Shown piece after piece: positions 26,107 through 35,600 of a DNA stretch of 64,000 nt. Position numbers and translations under genes: made by a program. Under the pieces are notes generated by a model. The model did no database searches, was not told the DNA's origin, and worked only from the letters and a program-made list of their open reading frames with translations. Origin of the DNA: Streptomyces sp. SN-593. Lineage in GTDB: Bacteria; Actinomycetota; Actinomycetes; Streptomycetales; Streptomycetaceae. The DNA lies in assembly GCF_016756395.1 (NCBI RefSeq), contig NZ_AP018365.1, positions 1 through 64,000 of the forward strand, written 5' to 3'. Position 1 is the first letter of the stretch, and every line of letters begins with the position of its first letter.

Positions 26107-26124
26107 TTTATGGAGAGGAACATC

Positions 26125-29100
26125 ATGAAAAGCCACGATTCCGACGCCCCCGACGCCCCCCGCGACGCGGGCGCCAGCCGCCGCCAGTTCCTGGTGCTCG
26201 GCGGCGGAACGCTCGGCGCCCTGGGCCTGAGCGCGACGGGCCTGCCCAGCGCGTCCGCCGCGCCCGCGAAAGGGACACCGGCGGCCTCCTCGCGCACCGT
26301 CACCCCCCGCGGGCTGCGCGCCGCCGCGATGACCGACCCGGTCGGCATCGACGTGCCCCGCCCCACCCTGAGCTGGGAACTCGCCCTCCCCGCGGGGGCC
26401 GCGCCGGTCGCCGAGCCGGTGCGCCAGAAGGCGTACCAGATCCAAGTGGCCACCAGCAGCCAGGCGTTCGACCACGGCCGCCCCGACCTGTGGGACAGCG
26501 GACGCGTCACCGGCGCGGACACCTTCGCGATCCCCTACGGCGGAAAGCCGGTCCCCGCCCGGACCCGGGCGTACTGGAGGGTGCGGGTCTGGGACGAGCA
26601 CGCAGGCGCGTCCGCCTGGAGCACGCCCGCGTTGTGGGAGACCGGCCTGCTCGACGCCGAGGACTGGACCGCCCGGTGGATCGGCAACAGCCAGTGGGAG
26701 CAGCCCTACGGCATCACCGCGCCGCTGACGGCTCCGCAGACCGCACGCTACGTGCAGATCACCGTCAGCGACCTGGGCCGTCCCGCGTCCGCGCTGGACG
26801 ACACCGTGAACTGGAAGCCGCAGCTTCAGATCTCCGAGATCACGGTGCTCGACTCCGCCCGGCCCGGGGTCGACCTCGCCCGCGGTGCCGCGGTGACCGC
26901 CAACGACTCGCTGACCGTCCCCGGCCAGTGGGCCCCCGAATACCTCACCGACGGCAAGCTGACCTCCCGTGAGGCGCCGTACGGCTACCAGAGCACGGTG
27001 CGCGGCGACACCGACATCTCCGACGACCCGGTCACCCTCACCCTCGACCTGGGCGCCTCCGTGTCCTTCGACTCGGTCGTGGTCTACCAGCGCTGGGACG
27101 CGCCGAGCCAGTGGGGCATGACCCCGGACTACCCCCGGTCGCTGACCGTGTCGGTCGCCGACGACCCGGCCGGGCCCTTCACCCTGGCCGGCACGGTGAA
27201 GAAGGACGACAAGCCGTACCCGCCGTCCAGCATGCACCAGGCACCCGCCGCCCTGCCGCTGTTCGCCAAGGACTTCTCCGTCGAGGGCGCCGTGGACCGC
27301 GCCCGGCTCTACATATCCGCCGCCGGCATCCACGCCGCGAGTGTCAACGGCCGCGCCGCCACCAGCGCGGTGCTCGAACCGCCCAACACCAACGCGCTGG
27401 TCGAGATCCCCTACGCCACCTACGACGTCACCGATCTGCTGCACACCGGCGCCAACACCGTGGGCGTCGAGATCGGCAACGGCATCTGGGACATCTTCAA
27501 CACCCTCGACAACCCCAGCCGCTACATCAAGGCCACCGCCGCCTTCGGACCGCCGCGGCTCATCGCCCAACTGGAGATCCGCTACAAGGGCGGCCGCACC
27601 CAGACCGTCGCCACCGACAGCTCCTGGCTGACCACGCTCGGACCGACCACGTTCAGCAACTGGTACGGCGGCGAGGACTTCGACGCCCGCCGCGTGCAGC
27701 ACGGATGGGACCGGCCCGGCGCCGACCGCGGCTCCTGGGACAAGGCGTCGGCCGCCGGCCCGCCCGCCCCGGGCACCGCGCTCGTCGGCCGGACCGCACC
27801 GCCCGTGCAGATCGTGGACGTCCACCCCGCCGTCGCGGTCACCTCGCCCTCCGACGGCGTGTACGTGATCGACTTCGGCGTCAACAGCGCGGGCTGGCAG
27901 CAACTGCGGATGCGCGGCCCGGCCGGCACCACCGTGAAGATGCTGCCCGGGGAGAAGCTGACCGCCGCCGGCGCCGTCGACCAGTCCACCACCGGCACGC
28001 CCATCTACGACAGCTACGTGATGGCCGGCACCGGGGAGGAGATCTGGCAGCCCCGCTTCGTCTACCACGGCTTCCGCTACGTGGAGGTGCAGGGCCTGCC
28101 CGCCGCCCCCGCGCTCGCCGACGCCAAGACGCTCGTGCTGCGCACCGCCAACGCCGCGGCCGGCTCCTTCACCTCCTCCGACACCCTGCTCAACAGCATC
28201 CACACCATCATCGACCGGTCCGTGCAGAGCAACATGTACTCGGTGTTCACCGACTGCCCGCACCGCGAGAAGCTCGGCTGGCTGGACCAGACCGGACTCG
28301 CCCTGGGCGCGGCCACCCGCACGTACGACATCGAGGCGTACGGCCGCAAGCTCGTGCGCGACATGGTCCAGGCGCAGGCGGCCGACGGCATGGTCCCGAC
28401 CACCGCGCCGGAGATCGCCCTGTTCGCCGGCGCGTACCGCTACGACGCGAACTGGGGCGGCTCCGTCGTCCTCGTGCCCTGGGCGCTGTACCGCGCCTAC
28501 GGCGACCTGCCCACCCTGCGCTCCACCTACCCGGCCATGAAGCGCTACCTCGCCTACCTGACCGGCCTGACCACCGGCAACCTCCTCGACGGCGGACTCG
28601 GCGACTGGGAGACCGTCGAGACCACCACCACCCCGACCATGCTGGTCCAGAGCTACGCCTACCGGCGGCTGGCCGGCACCCTGGCCACGATCGCCGGGGT
28701 GCTCGGCGAGAAGGCCGACGCCCGGCGCTACCAGGCCCTGGCCGACGCGATCACCACCGCGTTCAACGCCGCCTACTTCAACGCGTCCGGCGCCACCTAC
28801 GCGACCGGCTCGCAGACCGCCAACGCCCTCGCCCTGGACGCCGGGTTCGTGCCGGCCGCCCACCGGGACGCCGTGCTGTCGACGCTGATCGCGTCCGTCC
28901 GCGCCGCGGGCAACCACCTCGGGACCGGCGAGGTCGGCCTGCCCGCGGCCCTGCGCGTCCTGGCCGACGCGGGACGCCACGACGTCATCTGGGACATCGC
29001 CAGCCAGACGACCTACCCCAGCTACGGACACATGGTGGCCACCGGCTCCACCTCGCTGGCCGAGTCCTGGGGCGGCATGGGCACCAGTTCCTCCCAGAAC

Positions 29101-29478
29101 CACTGGATGCTCGGCGCGCTCGAGGAATGGTTCACCGCGGGTCTGGGCGGCATCACCCAGACCCCCGGCTCCGTCGCCTTCGGCGACCTGTCCATCGCCC
29201 CGGCCGTCGTCGGCGACCTCACCTCCGTGGATTCCACCTACCGCACACCGCAGGGCACCGTGGGCAGCTCCTGGAAGCGCTCGGGCACCTCCCTCGCGCT
29301 GACCGCCTCCGTCCCGCCCAACACCACCGCCACCCTCAGCGTCCCCCTCGCCCCGGCGGGAGGATCCCACGCCGAGGTGACAGCGCCCGCCGGCGCCGCG
29401 CTCCTGCGGCGCGACACCGCCACCGCCGTCTACCGGATCGGCACCGGCACGTGGAGGTTCACCGCCCGGCCGCGCTGA
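26125..29478 (+). CDS. Secreted GH78 alpha-L-rhamnosidase with discoidin-like insert
   Basis: This 1117-residue enzyme has a Tat signal (SRRQFLVLGGG) at residues 19-29. An N-terminal fibronectin-like sandwich follows. A carbohydrate-binding F5/8-type region lies at roughly 205-360 (ARYVQITVSDLGRP, then LTLDLGASVSFDSVVVYQRW). Beta-domains and an (alpha/alpha)6 catalytic barrel complete it. The barrel carries DCPHREKLGWLDQ, with the general-acid Glu, and the general-base Glu region ESWGGMGTSSSQNHWMLG. GGAGAGG lies 6 nt before ATG 26125; the ATG at 26110 lies within that ribosome-binding region and is rejected. It releases terminal L-rhamnose from plant glycans or glycosides. Confidence 0.88.
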   Translation: MKSHDSDAPDAPRDAGASRRQFLVLGGGTLGALGLSATGLPSASAAPAKGTPAASSRTVTPRGLRAAAMTDPVGIDVPRPTLSWELALPAGAAPVAEPVRQKAYQIQVATSSQAFDHGRPDLWDSGRVTGADTFAIPYGGKPVPARTRAYWRVRVWDEHAGASAWSTPALWETGLLDAEDWTARWIGNSQWEQPYGITAPLTAPQTARYVQITVSDLGRPASALDDTVNWKPQLQISEITVLDSARPGVDLARGAAVTANDSLTVPGQWAPEYLTDGKLTSREAPYGYQSTVRGDTDISDDPVTLTLDLGASVSFDSVVVYQRWDAPSQWGMTPDYPRSLTVSVADDPAGPFTLAGTVKKDDKPYPPSSMHQAPAALPLFAKDFSVEGAVDRARLYISAAGIHAASVNGRAATSAVLEPPNTNALVEIPYATYDVTDLLHTGANTVGVEIGNGIWDIFNTLDNPSRYIKATAAFGPPRLIAQLEIRYKGGRTQTVATDSSWLTTLGPTTFSNWYGGEDFDARRVQHGWDRPGADRGSWDKASAAGPPAPGTALVGRTAPPVQIVDVHPAVAVTSPSDGVYVIDFGVNSAGWQQLRMRGPAGTTVKMLPGEKLTAAGAVDQSTTGTPIYDSYVMAGTGEEIWQPRFVYHGFRYVEVQGLPAAPALADAKTLVLRTANAAAGSFTSSDTLLNSIHTIIDRSVQSNMYSVFTDCPHREKLGWLDQTGLALGAATRTYDIEAYGRKLVRDMVQAQAADGMVPTTAPEIALFAGAYRYDANWGGSVVLVPWALYRAYGDLPTLRSTYPAMKRYLAYLTGLTTGNLLDGGLGDWETVETTTTPTMLVQSYAYRRLAGTLATIAGVLGEKADARRYQALADAITTAFNAAYFNASGATYATGSQTANALALDAGFVPAAHRDAVLSTLIASVRAAGNHLGTGEVGLPAALRVLADAGRHDVIWDIASQTTYPSYGHMVATGSTSLAESWGGMGTSSSQNHWMLGALEEWFTAGLGGITQTPGSVAFGDLSIAPAVVGDLTSVDSTYRTPQGTVGSSWKRSGTSLALTASVPPNTTATLSVPLAPAGGSHAEVTAPAGAALLRRDTATAVYRIGTGTWRFTARPR

Positions 29479-29483
29479 CCGGA

Positions 29484-29533
29484 GGGCCCGCGCCATCCGC
29501 GGCGCCCACGACGCAGGACCGCGCGGCGGGCCC
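29484..29533 (+). terminator. Hairpin after the rhamnosidase gene
   Basis: GGGCCCGC (29484-29491) pairs with GCGGGCCC (29526-29533), directly after the stop. The loop is long (34 nt). Confidence 0.35.
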
Positions 29534-29585
29534 CGGGACCGATCCGCACGCACCGGGGCGCGCCGCCGTCCATGACGGCCGGGCG

Positions 29586-29630
29586 GGCCGCAGGGCCGCA
29601 GGGCCGCAGGGCCGCAGGGCCGCAGGGCCG
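29586..29630. repeat. 9-bp tandem repeat, about five copies
   Basis: GGCCGCAGG-type units are repeated just before the stop of the minus-strand oxidoreductase (29631). The array is non-coding and lies between convergent genes. Confidence 0.7.
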
Positions 29631-30533
29631 TCAGAGCGTGAGGACGATCCGCCGGCGCACCTCGCCGCTCTCCAGGAGGCGGTGGGCGCGCGCGGCCTGC
29701 GCCATGGGGAGGGTCATGCGCTCGCGCATCACCAGCCGGCCGTCGGCGAGCATCGCCATGGTCTCGGCGAGGGCTCCCGGCGCACGGTCCGGGGAGGGGT
29801 GGGAGAGGGTGACGCCGAAGTCGGCCGCGGCGGGGTCGGACAGGGTGATCACGCGTTCCGGTCCCCCGGCCAGTTCGACCGCGTCCGCCAGCGCTCCCCG
29901 CCCGGCCGCGTCGAAGACGGCCTGGACACCGCCCGCCCGCCGGACCTCCGCCACCAGCCCGGGCCCGTAGCGGACCGGGGTGGCACCCAACCGGGCGGCC
30001 AGCGCGTCGTCCCGGGCACCGACCGCGCTGATCACCTTCACCCCCTGGGCGACGGCGAGTTGGGTGGCGATGACGCCCACCGAACCGCCGCCGCCCAGGA
30101 GCAGCAGCGTCTCCCCCGCCGTGACGCCGAGCTGCCGCAGCACCCCGGCGGCCGCCTCCGCGGAACTCGGCAGGGCCGCGGCGTCGACGAAGGACACCGG
30201 GGCGGGCTTGGGCGTCCAGATCGAGGCCAGCGCGTATTCCGCGTAGCCGCCCAGGCCGAAGAGCAGCGCCGCGACATCGTCACCGACGAAGGTGCCCGTC
30301 ACACCCGGGCCCACGGCGTCGACCGTCCCCGCGACCTCGAAACCCAGCACGGCGTCCGGCTCCAGCGGGAACGCCTTCAGACGGCCGGACCGCAGGTCGA
30401 GATCGGTCGGACCGACCCCGGCCGCGGCCACCTTGATCCTGATCTGGCCCTCGGCCGGCTCCGGCAGCGGCACCCGCGCCCAGCGCAGGACCTCCGGCGG
30501 CCCGAACGCGGACAGCACCACGGCATTCGGCAT
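29631..30533 (-). CDS. Zinc-independent MDR-type NADPH:quinone oxidoreductase
   Basis: This 300-residue medium-chain reductase has a GroES-like N-terminus (MPNAVVLSAFGPPEVLRW, then VGPTDLDLRSG). A Rossmann domain follows with LLLLGGGGSVGVIATQLA, and the segment lacks structural-zinc Cys. GAGG lies four nt before ATG 30533. The gene sits downstream of the MarR regulator. A MarR-type palindrome (30628-30641) lies 95 bp before its start, matching one before the SDR gene. It is likely a reductase of quinones or reactive carbonyls induced by a small effector. Confidence 0.8.
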   Translation of the reverse strand: MPNAVVLSAFGPPEVLRWARVPLPEPAEGQIRIKVAAAGVGPTDLDLRSGRLKAFPLEPDAVLGFEVAGTVDAVGPGVTGTFVGDDVAALLFGLGGYAEYALASIWTPKPAPVSFVDAAALPSSAEAAAGVLRQLGVTAGETLLLLGGGGSVGVIATQLAVAQGVKVISAVGARDDALAARLGATPVRYGPGLVAEVRRAGGVQAVFDAAGRGALADAVELAGGPERVITLSDPAAADFGVTLSHPSPDRAPGALAETMAMLADGRLVMRERMTLPMAQAARAHRLLESGEVRRRIVLTL

Positions 30534-30627
30534 GACTCCTCGCTTTCCCATGCACAGTTCACGGTCCCCCACGGCCGAGGGCTTCACGACTCCACGCGGC
30601 ACCGGTACGACGTCCGAACCCGCTTTG

Positions 30628-30641
30628 GATGACGCGTCATC
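30628..30641. promoter_or_regulatory. MarR-type operator 1
   Basis: GATGACGCGTCATC is a perfect 14-bp palindrome between the marR stop and the oxidoreductase start. It shares 11 of 14 positions with the site at 32044-32057. Confidence 0.55.
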
Positions 30642-30689
30642 TATATACGGCCGGGGAACTCCGACCCGCCGCGACCGCGGCGGCCCGGG

Positions 30690-31154
30690 TCAGCGGTCCG
30701 TGGCGCTCTTTCCGATGACCGTCTCGGATATCTCGGCCAGCATCGTGATCTGGCCCGGGGTGAGGTGGTCCAGCAGCAGCCGCCGGACGTCCTCCACGTG
30801 CCGGGGCGCGGCCGCCTCTATCGCCGCACGGCCTTCGGGAGTGACCGCCACGTACGCCCCGCGTCCGTCCTCCGCGCACTCCTCGCGGGCCAGCAGGCCG
30901 CGCTTGACCATCCGCCCGAGGTGGTGGGACACCCGGCTCTTCTCCCACCCGAGCACCTTGGTGAGTTCGAGGATGCGCAGCCGGCCGTCGCGGAGGCGGC
31001 TCAACTCGGCCAGCACCGCGTAGTCGGCGCCCGACAGCCCGAACTCCTCCTGCATGACCCGGCCGGCCTCGCTCACCACCAGATCGTGCATCCGCATCAT
31101 GCCCCGCCACGCGCGCTCCTCGACCGGGGTGAGCCAACGCGGTGCCGTGTCCAT
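30690..31154 (-). CDS. MarR-family transcriptional regulator
   Basis: This 154-residue regulator has a winged-helix core (LSRLRDGRLRILELTKVLGW, then EKSRVSHHLGRMVKRGLLAREEC) and a wing with DGRGAYVAVTPEG. Terminal helices form the usual dimer interface. ATG 31154 gives the normal family length; the longer frame from 31238 starts with low-complexity sequence. It lies between the oxidoreductase and the SDR, both preceded by similar palindromes, so it probably controls both. Confidence 0.85.
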   Translation of the reverse strand: MDTAPRWLTPVEERAWRGMMRMHDLVVSEAGRVMQEEFGLSGADYAVLAELSRLRDGRLRILELTKVLGWEKSRVSHHLGRMVKRGLLAREECAEDGRGAYVAVTPEGRAAIEAAAPRHVEDVRRLLLDHLTPGQITMLAEISETVIGKSATDR

Positions 31155-31218
31155 GCACGCATCGTACGAGAGGGGGGCCGCCGGCACGCCCGCGCCCTTC
31201 GCCCCGCCGCGCGGGCGC

Positions 31219-31968
31219 TCAGACCTGGTTGGCGCCACCGTCGACGTACATCTCGGTGCCGGTGATGAAGCTGGACTCCGCCGTGGCGAGGAAGAGCGCG
31301 AGGCTCGCGACCTCCTCGGGCCGCCCCATACGGCCCAGCGGGACCCCGGCGGCGAGCGTCTCGCGCAGTTGGGCGGCCTGCTCCTCGTCGGGGGCCAGGC
31401 CGTTGAGCCCGGGGGTCGTGATCGGTCCGGGGGAGATCGTGTTGACGCGGATGCCGCGGCCGCGCAGCTCGTTCGCCCAGGTCCGGGCGAAGGAGCGGAT
31501 GGCCGCCTTGGACGCGCCGTAGACGCCGAACGCCTCGCTGCCGACCGCGGCCGCGGTCGAGCCGGTCAGGATCACCGACGCCCCGTCCACCAGGAGCGGA
31601 AGCGCCTTCTGGACGGTGAACAGCGTCCCCTTGACGTTCGTGCCGAACGTCGCCTCGAAGTGCTCCTCGGTCACGTCCTCCAGCCTGGCGAACGCGCCGC
31701 CGCCGGCGTTGGCGAACAGCACGTCGATACGGTGCCCGGCCTCGGCGACGGTGGCGTAGAGCCGGTCGAGGTCCGCGAGGTCGGCGCTGTCGGCCTGGAC
31801 GGCCGTCACGTTCCCGCCGATCTGCGCGACCGCCCGGTCCAGGGAGTCCTTGCGGCGCCCCGTGACGTAGACGTGCGCGCCCTCCCGGGCGAAGCGCTCC
31901 GCCGCGGCGAGCCCGATCCCGCTCGTACCGCCGGTGACCACGGCCGTCCTGCCGTCCAACTGTCCCAT
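31219..31968 (-). CDS. Short-chain dehydrogenase/reductase (classical SDR)
   Basis: This 249-residue SDR has the cofactor motif TGGTSGIG near residue 13, an NAG variant (FANAGGG), catalytic Ser (ILTGSTA), YGASK for Tyr and Lys, and a C-terminal SSFITGTEMYVDGG. Arg in TGRRKD suggests NADPH preference. AAGGAG lies 8 nt before ATG 31968. A MarR-type palindrome lies 76 bp upstream. Confidence 0.87.
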   Translation of the reverse strand: MGQLDGRTAVVTGGTSGIGLAAAERFAREGAHVYVTGRRKDSLDRAVAQIGGNVTAVQADSADLADLDRLYATVAEAGHRIDVLFANAGGGAFARLEDVTEEHFEATFGTNVKGTLFTVQKALPLLVDGASVILTGSTAAAVGSEAFGVYGASKAAIRSFARTWANELRGRGIRVNTISPGPITTPGLNGLAPDEEQAAQLRETLAAGVPLGRMGRPEEVASLALFLATAESSFITGTEMYVDGGANQV

Positions 31969-32043
31969 GACACGCTCCTTGCTGCTTCCGGATGGCCGGA
32001 CGGCCACCCTGCGGTTCAATCTTCAACCACCATAACCCAACTG

Positions 32044-32057
32044 GATGACATGTCAAC
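32044..32057. promoter_or_regulatory. MarR-type operator 2
   Basis: GATGACATGTCAAC lies upstream of the SDR gene and is related to the palindrome at 30628-30641. Both are preceded by TG or TTG. Confidence 0.5.
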
Positions 32058-32104
32058 CATACGTCGATGAGACGCCCGGCGCGTCCACCGGGGAGGACGC
32101 GTAC

Positions 32105-32134
32105 GGGCCCCGTCCCGTCACCGGGGCGGGGCCC
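32105..32134 (-). terminator. Strong terminator hairpin of the lanthipeptide genes
   Basis: A 13-bp stem (32105-32117 with 32122-32134, one G-T pair) has a 4-nt loop. It begins 17 nt past the lanA1 stop in the minus direction. Confidence 0.6.
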
Positions 32135-32150
32135 GCGAGCCGCCGGACGA

Positions 32151-32330
32151 TCAGTTGATCGAGCAGTCCGAGCACAGCGTGGTGTCGCAGCAGCTGAACG
32201 AGCCCTGCCAGCTCGCCACGACGCTCCCGCCCTGGACGACGTCCTGGACGTCGAGCGCCTGAAGCGGACCGCCGCCGGCCACGCCGGGCTCGGCGTACGC
32301 CTTCCAGGCGCGCACGATGTCGTTCTCCAT
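32151..32330 (-). CDS. lanA1: Class II lanthipeptide precursor, LanA1
   Basis: This is a 59-residue precursor. The leader begins MENDIVRAWKAYAEPG, the IVRAWK signature of the mersacidin/lichenicidin family, and ends near DVVQGG. The likely core after GG is SVVASWQG followed by SFSCCDTTLCSDCSIN, with four Cys and several Ser/Thr for (methyl)lanthionine rings. AGGGAGGTGA gives a strong ribosome binding site before ATG 32330. It is a close paralogue of LanA2 just upstream in the direction of transcription. The cleavage site and ring pattern are inference. Confidence 0.85.
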   Translation of the reverse strand: MENDIVRAWKAYAEPGVAGGGPLQALDVQDVVQGGSVVASWQGSFSCCDTTLCSDCSIN

Positions 32331-32362
32331 GGGTGTCACCTCCCTTCTCGTCAGTCGCGCGG

Positions 32363-32386
32363 GGGGCGGCTCACAGCGGCCGCCCC
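32363..32386 (-). other. Hairpin between lanA2 and lanA1
   Basis: GGGGCGGC (32363-32370) pairs with GCCGCCCC (32379-32386). It starts inside the gap just below lanA2 and could act as a weak terminator or a processing and stability element. Confidence 0.45.
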
Positions 32387-32391
32387 GACGG

Positions 32392-32571
32392 TCAGAAGCC
32401 GGTGCAGCCCGCGCAGATGGTGGTGTCGCAGCAGCTGAACGTGCCCTCCCAGCTCCCGATGACGCCACCGCCCTTGACGACGTCCCGGACGTCCAGCGCC
32501 TCCAGCGGACCGCTCACGGCCACACCCGGCTCGGCGTACGCCTTCCAGGCGCGCACGATGTCGTTCTCCAC
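32392..32571 (-). CDS. lanA2: Class II lanthipeptide precursor, LanA2
   Basis: This is a 59-residue paralogue of LanA1 with GTG start at 32571. Its leader has the same ENDIVRAWKAYAEPGVA block and ends near DVVKGG. The likely core is GVIGSWEG followed by TFSCCDTTICAGCTGF. The CCDTTxC centre is conserved, while the last three residues and some ring residues differ. Its ribosome-binding region is a degraded version of LanA1's (GGGAAGTGA) and its start is GTG rather than ATG, so it may be translated less. Confidence 0.83.
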   Translation of the reverse strand: MENDIVRAWKAYAEPGVAVSGPLEALDVRDVVKGGGVIGSWEGTFSCCDTTICAGCTGF

Positions 32572-32603
32572 AGCTCTCACTTCCCTTCTCGTCGGTAACC
32601 ACC

Positions 32604-32663
32604 GCTCCCCGCCCGTGCCGGACGGGGAGCCCCGCGGAGGGCGCACCCGCGCGCCCTCCGCGG
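32604..32663 (-). other. Tandem hairpins between lanM and lanA2
   Basis: An 8-bp stem (GCTCCCCG 32604-32611 with CGGGGAGC 32623-32630) lies next to a perfect 13-bp stem (CCGCGGAGGGCGC 32632-32644 with its complement 32651-32663). They lie right after the lanM stop and probably limit readthrough or separate the precursor messages. Confidence 0.55.
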
Positions 32664-32671
32664 CCCGCCGG

Positions 32672-35600
32672 TCACACCGGCGGGAGCAGGAGGACCGGGG
32701 GGACCCGGTCGGGAGCGGCCACGCGCAGCAGCCCGTGGCCGACTCCGGACAGGCCGGTCATGAGGCCGGGAGTCGCGATGCCGCCCGGGGTCCCGCAGAC
32801 CGGGCCGTTCCGCTCGATGCGGGCGACCAGCGCGGCGGCCCGCTCGCGCCATTCCAGGCGGCCCCGCTCCCAGCCCAGGTCGCGCGCCGCGGCGAACAGT
32901 TCGAGGTTGCCCGACTCGCCGTGGCACAGGCTGTCGTTGCCCTGCCTCCTGAAGGCGGCCGTGCCGGCCAGCGCGCGCCGCAGGTCCGCCCGCGCGTCCT
33001 CGTCGCCCGGGTCGGCGGCGGCCGCCCGCGCCAGGCCCACGCCCGGCGCGCCGTGGCACCACGCGAACAGGTTCCCCGGCGGGTCGTAGCGGCGGTCGGG
33101 CCAGTTGCCCGTGCGCGGGTCGAAGCCCGCGCGCTCGAACGCGAAGGCGCGCCGCGCTGCGGCGGCCGCCTCCTGGTCGCCGCTGCGCCGGGCGTGCCGG
33201 AGCAGCGCCCAGCCGATGCCGGATGCGCCGTGCGAGAAACCCAGCAGGGCGCGGCCGTCCGGGCCCGGCCAGGACAGGTGGCCGTCCTCGGGAACGGCGC
33301 CGGCCAGCAGCACCTCGACGCACCGCTCAGCGAGCGCGCGGGCGGCGCGCCCGAGGCCGCCCGCCCGCGCGGCGGCCTTCCCCCCCGGCGCCCCGGCCCG
33401 CTCCCCGGCCTGCTCCCCCGCCGCGCCCTCGTCCGCCTCACCGGCCAGCGCCTCGGCCACCGCGAGGCAGCCGGCGATGCCGCTGATGACGTCGTGTCCC
33501 GCCTCCGGGCCCAGCCCGCGCCGGATCATCTCCAGCAGGGGACCCGCCAGAGCCGCGGCGTCCGCCGCCGCCGTGCCGCCGAGCAGTTTCCCGCACGCCG
33601 CCAGGACGTAGGCGAGGCCGCCGGCTCCGGTGAAGGCGCCGGGCAGTCCCTCGGGGTCCTGCCCGTCGGGGTCCGCCAGCAGTTCCCGCGCCCGGCCCGC
33701 CACGGGCGCCAGCGCGGCTAGGGCCTGCGCCGCGCGCCGCTCCTCACCGGTGACCGCGGCGAGCTGGGCCAGGAACAGCGCGACCCCGCCGTACCCGTTG
33801 TAGAGGTCCATGCCGAGCGGGCGCACCGACCAGCGGGTGTCTTCCGCCAGGTCCAGCCCCAGCCAGCCCACCCGGGGGCCGTCGCGGTAGGCCGTCGCCG
33901 ACAGCCGGTCCGCGATGGCGTCCGCCTGGGCCAGCGCCCGCTCCGCCAGGTCCGCCGGTCCCCCTGGCGCCGGCACGGGGGACGCGGGGACCCCGGCCCG
34001 TTCGGCGGCCCTCCCCTCGGGTCCCGCCCCGGTGTCGGCGCGGGTCGCCAACTGGGCCGCGATGATCCACTCCTGCTCGGCCAGGTGGCGGCCGCCCAGG
34101 GCGCCGAGGGTACGGCGGACCAGGTCCACCCCGGACTCCGGCAGCAGTTCCCCCACCGGGGTGCCGTCCGCCGCCCGGACCTCGCGCTCCCCGGCCAGCG
34201 TCGTGAAGAGCGGGACGTCGCCGGCCCACAGGTCGGCCACCTCGAACCGGGTCAGGCGCGCGCGGAGCGGGTCGGCGGCGCCCCTGGCCCACAGCACCGC
34301 GTACACCTGCTCGCGGTCCAGTGCCTCCCGCAGCACGTCGGGATGGGTGGTCTCGGCGAGCAGCACCGAGTACTCGTGGGTGGGGCGCGGGATCACCCGC
34401 ACGGGGTCGGCGGCGAACCGCTCCGGCGCGAGGAGTCCGGCCGCCGACGGGGCCAGCGCCTCGTAGCAGCCGCGGTAGCCCGCGAGCAGGTCGGCGGCGT
34501 AGCGCACCGCGTCCAGTTCCACACCGTCCAGCCGGGGGCGGTTCGCCGCGTCGCGCAGGACCGGCGTGACCCGCTCCAGGCGCATGGTGTCCGTGCCGGC
34601 GCCCGCCCATCCCGCGATCCGGTACGGCAGGGCGGCGTCGGCGCCGCCTCCCATCCCGCCCGCGTCGAACGCCTGCCCGTCCGCGCCCACGATCACCGCC
34701 GGCAGCAGCCCCACCCGGCCCACCGACTCGCGGTACGCGTGCGCCGCGGGATCGGTGTCGTGGACCCCGCTGCCGGACGGGCGCGGCAGGTCGGCGCACA
34801 GCAGCGTCTCCAGGTCGATCGGTACCGGCCGGTCCCCCGCCGCGATCAGGTTCTCGAAGTGGAAGTCGACGCCGCCCAGGACGTGCAGCACCGCCAGCAG
34901 CGCGCCCTGCCGCCGGAAGTACCGCGCCGCCGCCGGGGCGTCCGGGCACGGCGCCGCCGTGATGAACTCGCTCCAGCCGTGGTCCCCGCGGTCCACGACG
35001 GCCGGCACCCGCAGTTCCGTCCCCGCCGGCAGCACGGCGTTGCACCGCTCCACCACCTCGGCCACGTGCCGGTGCAGGGCGGCGGGGCGCGGCTTGTACG
35101 CGACGCGCGCGCCCGACGCGAAGGTGGCGATCCCCGCGGACCGGCCGCCGGCGTGGGTGTCCCCCCGTCCGAGGTCGAGGGCGGCCAGCGGGCCCGGGTC
35201 CGTTCCGCCGAACAGCTCCGCGGCGAGCGACGGACGGTCGGCGGCGAGCCGCCGGAGGAACTCGGCGTGCACCTGCGCGACCCGTTCCGCGGCGGCGACC
35301 AGCGACCGCGCCAGCACCGCGTACTCGTCCAGCAGTTCGGCGAGTCCCTCGGGGCGGCGGAAGTGGCGGACGAACGACGCGAACCGCGCTTCGGGCGTGT
35401 CGCCCTCCAGCCGGCCCGTCACCCGCAGGACGTTCAGCTCCATGACGAGGACCCGCATCGCCAACTGGACCGACTGCCGTGCCGCCTCGCGCCGTACCGA
35501 CGCGACGACCGCGGGGAGGTCCGCGCGGCGCGCCTCCTCGGCGGCACGGTCGCGGGTGCCGGTGGTGGCGGCGGTGGCGATGTCCGTGCCGGTGGCGGCT

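Larger units (their letters stand above)
25671..26124. other. Divergent GH5/GH78 control region
   Basis: No gene is seen. It holds two LacI-type operator candidates with CG centres, at 25906-25917 and 26095-26106. Confidence 0.4.

Noticed and set aside
26104..29553. 1149-residue minus-strand frame opposite the rhamnosidase
   Set aside because: It is Gly/Arg/Val-rich low-complexity, typical of antisense frames in high-GC DNA. The plus strand has clear GH78 motifs.
29586..29630. 9-bp tandem repeat as a regulatory array
   Set aside because: It lies between convergent gene ends with no promoter nearby. It looks like simple repeat expansion.
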